Assembly (NCBI GenBank): GCA_035606235.1
Contig: DATNFU010000028.1
Coordinates: 48,303-112,302 of the forward strand
Direction: 5' to 3'
DNA length: 64,000 bases
Source of the DNA: 66-474 sp035606235
GTDB lineage: Bacteria > Pseudomonadota > Gammaproteobacteria > Xanthomonadales > Rhodanobacteraceae
The translations under genes and the position numbers were made by a program. Below are positions 60,782 to 64,000 of the stretch, piece after piece. The stretch's first letter is position 1, and each line of letters opens with the position of its first letter. Under the pieces are notes generated by a model. That model was not told the origin of the DNA and ran no database searches. It worked only from the letters and a program-made list of their open reading frames with translations.

Positions 60782-61057
60782 ATGAGCCGCAATGTGTTCT
60801 GCATCAAACTGCAGCGCGAAGCCGAAGGTTTGGATTACGCGCCGTGGCCCGGCGAACTCGGCCAGCGCATTTACCAGAGCATCAGCAAGCAGGCGTGGTC
60901 GCAATGGCTGGCACACCAGACCATGCTGATCAACGAAAACCGCTTGTCGCCGCTGGACCCCAAGGCGCGCGCATTGCTCGCAAGCGAAATGGAGAAGTTC
61001 CTTTTCAACGGAGCCGCGGAGAAGCCAGCGGGTTACGTACCGCCTCCGGAAGGCTGA
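60782..61057 (+). CDS. yggX: Fe(II)-trafficking/oxidative damage protection protein YggX
   Basis: A 91-residue cytoplasmic protein. SRNVFCIKLQREAEGLDYAPWPGELGQ, quoted by its ends, contains the single conserved Cys; WSQWLAHQTMLINENRLSP (residues about 39-57) completes the family signature. YggX protects Fe-S clusters during oxidative stress and often lies downstream of mutY, as here. Its last 25 bases overlap the convergent DUF6491 gene. Confidence 0.95.
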   Translation: MSRNVFCIKLQREAEGLDYAPWPGELGQRIYQSISKQAWSQWLAHQTMLINENRLSPLDPKARALLASEMEKFLFNGAAEKPAGYVPPPEG

Positions 61058-61473
61058 GCACTGCTCCGCGCCGCACGCATCGCTTTGTAATCCACCTTCC
61101 GGATCGTCTCGATCCGGCACTGCCGGTCGCGGCCATACCTGATGTAATCCATACGCGCGTTGACGTTGCCGGAAGTGGATGTCAGCGCGATCGCGTTGGC
61201 ATACTCAAGCCGCAAACAGGGTGATTCAACGGTAAGCAGATAGACCTGATTGACACCGGTCCACACCGCCAGCACATCGTCCCCCTGCGCATTCGGCCCG
61301 AGAGACTGAAAACGATCGAGCCGGAAATAATGCATGCTGTCCTGCGGTGGCGAGGCGTAGTGCTGGAACCGCGCCAGATTTTCCGCATCCCGTTGTTTGG
61401 GCGATTGTGCGATCGCGGCCAGCGACATCATGCACGCCATGATCGCGATGCTGGCCCTGTTTGCGGTTTTCAT
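61033..61473 (-). CDS. Exported DUF6491-type protein
   Basis: A 146-residue protein with a signal peptide (RASIAIMACMMSLAAIAQS). The mature domain contains MHYFRLDRFQSLGPNAQGD, VESPCLRLEYA and DRQCRIETIRKVDY, with two Cys residues likely in a disulfide. The pattern fits a small periplasmic family (DUF6491) with no known function. ATG at 61473 fits the signal peptide. Its 3' end overlaps yggX in convergent orientation by 25 bases. Confidence 0.75.
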   Translation of the reverse strand: MKTANRASIAIMACMMSLAAIAQSPKQRDAENLARFQHYASPPQDSMHYFRLDRFQSLGPNAQGDDVLAVWTGVNQVYLLTVESPCLRLEYANAIALTSTSGNVNARMDYIRYGRDRQCRIETIRKVDYKAMRAARSSAQPSGGGT

Positions 61474-61632
61474 AGGCGGGTTTCCTGCGCGGGAGGCGGC
61501 CATTACAGCGCGCAATCCCCCATTGCGGATGACTGCCGGCTGAAAGCTTGCGGAAATGGCGTGCGCGCAAACTGGCTTTGCGCAAGACAAGCGCCGCAAA
61601 CGCGCTTAACATGGGCGCGCGAAAGGAGTCGG

Positions 61633-61666
61633 CCTCGCCGCGCAGGCGAGGGACCAGACAGGGATG
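61633..61666. repeat. Hairpin and conserved tail (copy D)
   Basis: A perfect stem, cctcgcc-gcgca-ggcgagg (61633-61651), is followed by gaccagacagggatg, matching the tail at 220-235. The ATG at 61664 is part of this tail, which argues against it being the start codon of the next gene. Confidence 0.65.
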
Positions 61667-61702
61667 CTCACCATGGCAATCGTGATGGACTACGAGGCAC
61701 GC

Positions 61703-62305
61703 ATGAACGAGTCGTCCCCCAACGCTTCGCTGCAGTGGCTGGCGCGCCTTTCCGGCAGCCGTTTCAACTGCTATGCGGGGTTGAGTTCGGATATCGGAGT
61801 CGCGGTCGCGCTGCTTGCCGCCGGCCTCTGGCGCGACGAGCTGCGCCTCTCGACCACGCTATTGATCGTGCTGTGCGGCGTGCTGATTTTCAGCCTGATC
61901 GAATACTGCGTACACCGCTGGTTGTTTCACGGGCCGCTGTCGATGTTCGAGGAAGGCCATCGTCGTCATCATGAGCAACCGGAAGGTTACGACGCGCTGC
62001 CGTTCTTCCTGCCGCCGCTGGCCTATCTCGCACTGGCCGCGCTGCTGAGCAACATGATGTCCACCGGTTCCGCGTTGCTGCTGGCCGGAGGCGTCGCATC
62101 AGGTTATGCAGCATACGGATTGAGCCACTGGAGCATGCACAACTTCCGCTTCCGCAGTCAGCTGCTGCGCACATGGGCGGCCGCGCATCACGTGCATCAT
62201 TATCATCCCGAGCGCAATTTCGGCGTGACCTCACCGCTCTGGGATCTGCTGCTGCGTTCGCAATATATTTCTGCGGCCAAGCTGGCGCCGCGCCGCACGC
62301 GCTGA
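61703..62305 (+). CDS. Fatty acid hydroxylase/sterol desaturase-superfamily membrane protein
   Basis: A 200-residue di-iron membrane enzyme of the FA_hydroxylase type. The His motifs are HRWLFHG, GHRRHHEQPEG, HWSMHN and HHVHHYHPERNFG, enough for the eight-His metal site. Several TM helices lie between. The substrate (fatty acyl chain, sterol-like lipid or carotenoid) cannot be told. ATG at 61703 is chosen because GAGG lies five bases upstream; in-frame ATGs at 61664, 61673 and 61685 are alternatives. Its stop overlaps the next start (TGATG). Confidence 0.87.
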   Translation: MNESSPNASLQWLARLSGSRFNCYAGLSSDIGVAVALLAAGLWRDELRLSTTLLIVLCGVLIFSLIEYCVHRWLFHGPLSMFEEGHRRHHEQPEGYDALPFFLPPLAYLALAALLSNMMSTGSALLLAGGVASGYAAYGLSHWSMHNFRFRSQLLRTWAAAHHVHHYHPERNFGVTSPLWDLLLRSQYISAAKLAPRRTR

Positions 62306-63135
62306 TGCGCGTACCGCATCCGGTTCCCTATCAAGGCAGCAAACGCCGGCTCGCGCCGATCATCGCGCGGCACATTCCCGCCGGCATACAAGTCATGTAC
62401 GAGCCGTTCGCGGGCTCGGCGGCGATGTCGCTGTACGCCGCGCAACATGGGCTGGCTCAGCGCTTCGTGATCGGCGACAGCCTGGATGAGATCGTGAACC
62501 TGTGGCGCGGCATCGTCGAACAACCGGACGCAACCGCCGCGCAATACCGCGCAATCTGGGTCCGACAAGCGCAAGCAGCAGCCGATTATTTCAATCGCGT
62601 TCGAGCGCGCTTCAACCGCGAGCGCGACCCGGTGGATCTGCTCTACCTGATCTGCCGCTGCGTCAAGAACGCGGTGCGTTTCAACGCGAGCGGCGAGTTC
62701 ACGCAATCCGCCGACAAGCGCAGGCTCGGCATGCATCCGGATCGCATGCGCGAGGCGACCGCGGCAGCATCACGGCTGCTGCGCACGCGCGTGGAATTTC
62801 GCCAAGGCGACTGGCTGCACACAACATCCGATGCCGACGTGGATGACTTTCTCTACCTCGACCCACCCTATCTTGGCACCACGATCGGCCGCGACAAGCG
62901 CTACCATCGGCAGCTCGCGCGCGACTCGTTGATCGACGGCCTGGCGCAGTTGCGCGCGCGCGGCGTGCGCTTTGCGCTCTCCTACGACGGCAGCACCGGA
63001 GCGAAACATTACGGCCCGCCGCTGCCCGACCATCTCGGCCTCACCCGTCTGCTGATCGATGCCGGCCGCTCCTCGCAAGCGACGCTGGCGGGACGCGACG
63101 AGCGCACGATCGAGAGTCTTTATTTGTTGCGCTAG
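62305..63135 (+). CDS. DNA adenine N6-methyltransferase (Dam/D12 class)
   Basis: A 276-residue DNA methylase. It has the N-terminal PYQGSKRRLAP (PxGxK SAM motif), YEPFAGSAAMSLY and the catalytic DPPY at 186-189 in YLDPPYLGT, in the alpha-class order. No restriction endonuclease gene is next to it in the window, so it may be an orphan regulatory or phage-derived methylase. The ATG overlaps the hydroxylase stop. The target sequence is unknown. Confidence 0.92.
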   Translation: MRVPHPVPYQGSKRRLAPIIARHIPAGIQVMYEPFAGSAAMSLYAAQHGLAQRFVIGDSLDEIVNLWRGIVEQPDATAAQYRAIWVRQAQAAADYFNRVRARFNRERDPVDLLYLICRCVKNAVRFNASGEFTQSADKRRLGMHPDRMREATAAASRLLRTRVEFRQGDWLHTTSDADVDDFLYLDPPYLGTTIGRDKRYHRQLARDSLIDGLAQLRARGVRFALSYDGSTGAKHYGPPLPDHLGLTRLLIDAGRSSQATLAGRDERTIESLYLLR

Positions 63136-63463
63136 CCTGCGCGCGCCCAGCTCATGTTCCGGCAGACCGCGCCTGCGGCAACCGAGGGGTGGTTGTCTTC
63201 TGTTCGGCTAGAGCGCATTTCCTGATCTGTTACGCTCTATATCAGGCGAATACTCAGCCTCTCTTGACAGGGACGTCATCGTATCGAACGGCTAACGCGC
63301 TGAACAACAATACGTTTTGTTCTCCGCCGAAATGGTGGTATCCCCATCGGTATCCCCACATTACTTGACTGCGTAATACGTGGACCGTTTGGCGAGCGGC
63401 CAATAAGAATTTTTCGCAATCGTTGTGGTACACATCGGCCAACAACTACTCCGGCCGACCCAC
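63136..63463. other. AT-richer spacer with short direct repeats
   Basis: 328 bases without a credible gene. Composition from about 63200 is clearly less GC-rich than the rest of the window. A 9-bp direct repeat, ggtatcccc, occurs at 63337-63345 and 63349-63357. This change in texture, between a methylase and a NERD protein, may mark the edge of a transferred segment. No integrase or tRNA end is visible in the window. Confidence 0.45.
63337..63357. repeat. Direct repeat ggtatcccc x2
   Basis: Two 9-bp copies, 12-bp period. They could be part of an attachment site or binding site, or chance. Confidence 0.35.
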
Positions 63464-64000
63464 ATGATCCCAAGCGTTGCGCTGCTCCTGGCTGTCCTGA
63501 TTCCTCTGGCGTTTGCGGTGCTCTCCATTCTTGGTTACGTGTGGTGGATCAGACGCGACAAACGTCGATCGCCGCTTAGCGGCAAATTGCAGCACTCCGC
63601 CGGCGAACAACTTCGCGCGCGCATGCAGGAGCACGGCGATGACATGATGGGAGCATGGATGCTGATGCTCATGTCAGGGCCGCTCTTCATGCTGGCTTGG
63701 GCGTTGCAGTTTGTGCCGTGGAGGCATGCTGGATTCGGAGTCAGAGAGGCGATTTTCATCTTGGGCGCAGTGGTTTTGTTTGCGCTGGGGCTACGCAGCT
63801 TTCTCCACCATGCCGGTTTACGGCGGCAAGCACGGGAGGGCTTGGCCGCCGAGCGCATGACCGCGCAAGAACTCAACCATCTGATCGGCAGCGGGTGCCA
63901 AGTGCTGCACGATATTCCCGGCGAGGGTTTCAACCTCGATCACGTCGTGGTCGGCCCGCGCGGCGTGATCATGATCGAAACCAAGTCACGCAAGAAGCCG
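63464..64000 (+). CDS. NERD-domain membrane protein, truncated by window end
   Basis: At least 179 residues, frame open at base 64000. An N-terminal TM helix (ALLLAVLIPLAFAVLSILGY) and a pair of further helices (MLMSGPLFMLAWALQF; AIFILGAVVLFALGL) precede the start of a NERD (nuclease-related) domain: GLAAERMTAQELNHLIG, then LDHVVVGPRGVIMIETKS with the Asp, Glu and Lys of a PD-(D/E)xK-like core. NERD proteins are often carried by mobile elements or linked with helicases. The rest lies outside the window. Confidence 0.8.
   Translation, partial: MIPSVALLLAVLIPLAFAVLSILGYVWWIRRDKRRSPLSGKLQHSAGEQLRARMQEHGDDMMGAWMLMLMSGPLFMLAWALQFVPWRHAGFGVREAIFILGAVVLFALGLRSFLHHAGLRRQAREGLAAERMTAQELNHLIGSGCQVLHDIPGEGFNLDHVVVGPRGVIMIETKSRKKP

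Noticed and set aside
63254..63473. Minus-strand frames of 63 and 65 codons in the right-hand spacer
   Set aside because: Short, overlapping each other in different frames, without ribosome-binding sites or recognisable domains; the direct repeat lies inside them.
1..64000. tRNA, rRNA, riboswitch or CRISPR array
   Set aside because: The intergenic stretches were read for cloverleaf ends, conserved rRNA blocks and regularly spaced repeats; none was seen. Regular repeats found are palindromes of 14-50 bases at scattered sites. A covariance-model scan would be decisive.

Overview
The window is high-GC chromosomal DNA. Its conserved gene blocks (leuS-lptE-holA-nadD-rsfS-rlmH-maf-rng, yajC-secD-secF, ftsY-AsmA-like-mutY-yggX, a split-alpha pnt transhydrogenase) point to a gammaproteobacterium of the Xanthomonadales, most likely a Rhodanobacteraceae member near Rhodanobacter or Dyella. 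This placement is inferred from gene content and order and was not tested against a database. No rRNA, tRNA, CRISPR array or complete insertion sequence was seen.

Layout. 0.3-9.2 kb is a minus-strand housekeeping run: RNase G, Maf, RlmH, RsfS, NadD, HolA, LptE and LeuS. 9.3-16.5 kb (plus) holds an exported amidohydrolase, a thioredoxin-TPR protein, a small channel-like membrane protein, a Ser/Thr kinase fused to a sulfatase-modifying-factor-like domain, and an exported S10 carboxypeptidase. 16.6-18.7 kb has an ECF sigma factor with a membrane partner and a DUF502 protein. 18.9-28.2 kb carries RhlE, a beta-CASP metallo-hydrolase, an unknown exported protein, an M13 metallopeptidase and RapA. 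28.3-31.5 kb is secF-secD-yajC. 32.4-38.9 kb is a tandem array of three S53 (sedolisin-type) peptidases, each with its own terminator. 39-43.9 kb has a SufT-like protein, a large periplasmic-sensor diguanylate cyclase and small membrane proteins. 43.9-48.9 kb is the pnt locus, split by an opposing sigma factor-DUF3619-DUF3106 operon. 48.9-62.3 kb is mostly overlapping housekeeping and metabolic operons. The last 1.7 kb (orphan adenine methylase, AT-richer spacer, truncated NERD-domain gene) may be the edge of an accessory region.

Two themes stand out. One is heavy investment in exported peptide-degrading enzymes: three S53, one S10, one M13, one gamma-glutamyltransferase and possibly the amidohydrolase. 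That suits a scavenger of extracellular protein, with acid-active S53 enzymes implying tolerance of low pH. The other is a rich set of intergenic palindromes of at least four families. No wholly new multi-gene system is convincingly visible; the best leads are the S53 triplet, the interrupted pnt locus, the kinase-FGE-like fusion, the filterless channel-like protein and the NERD/methylase edge.
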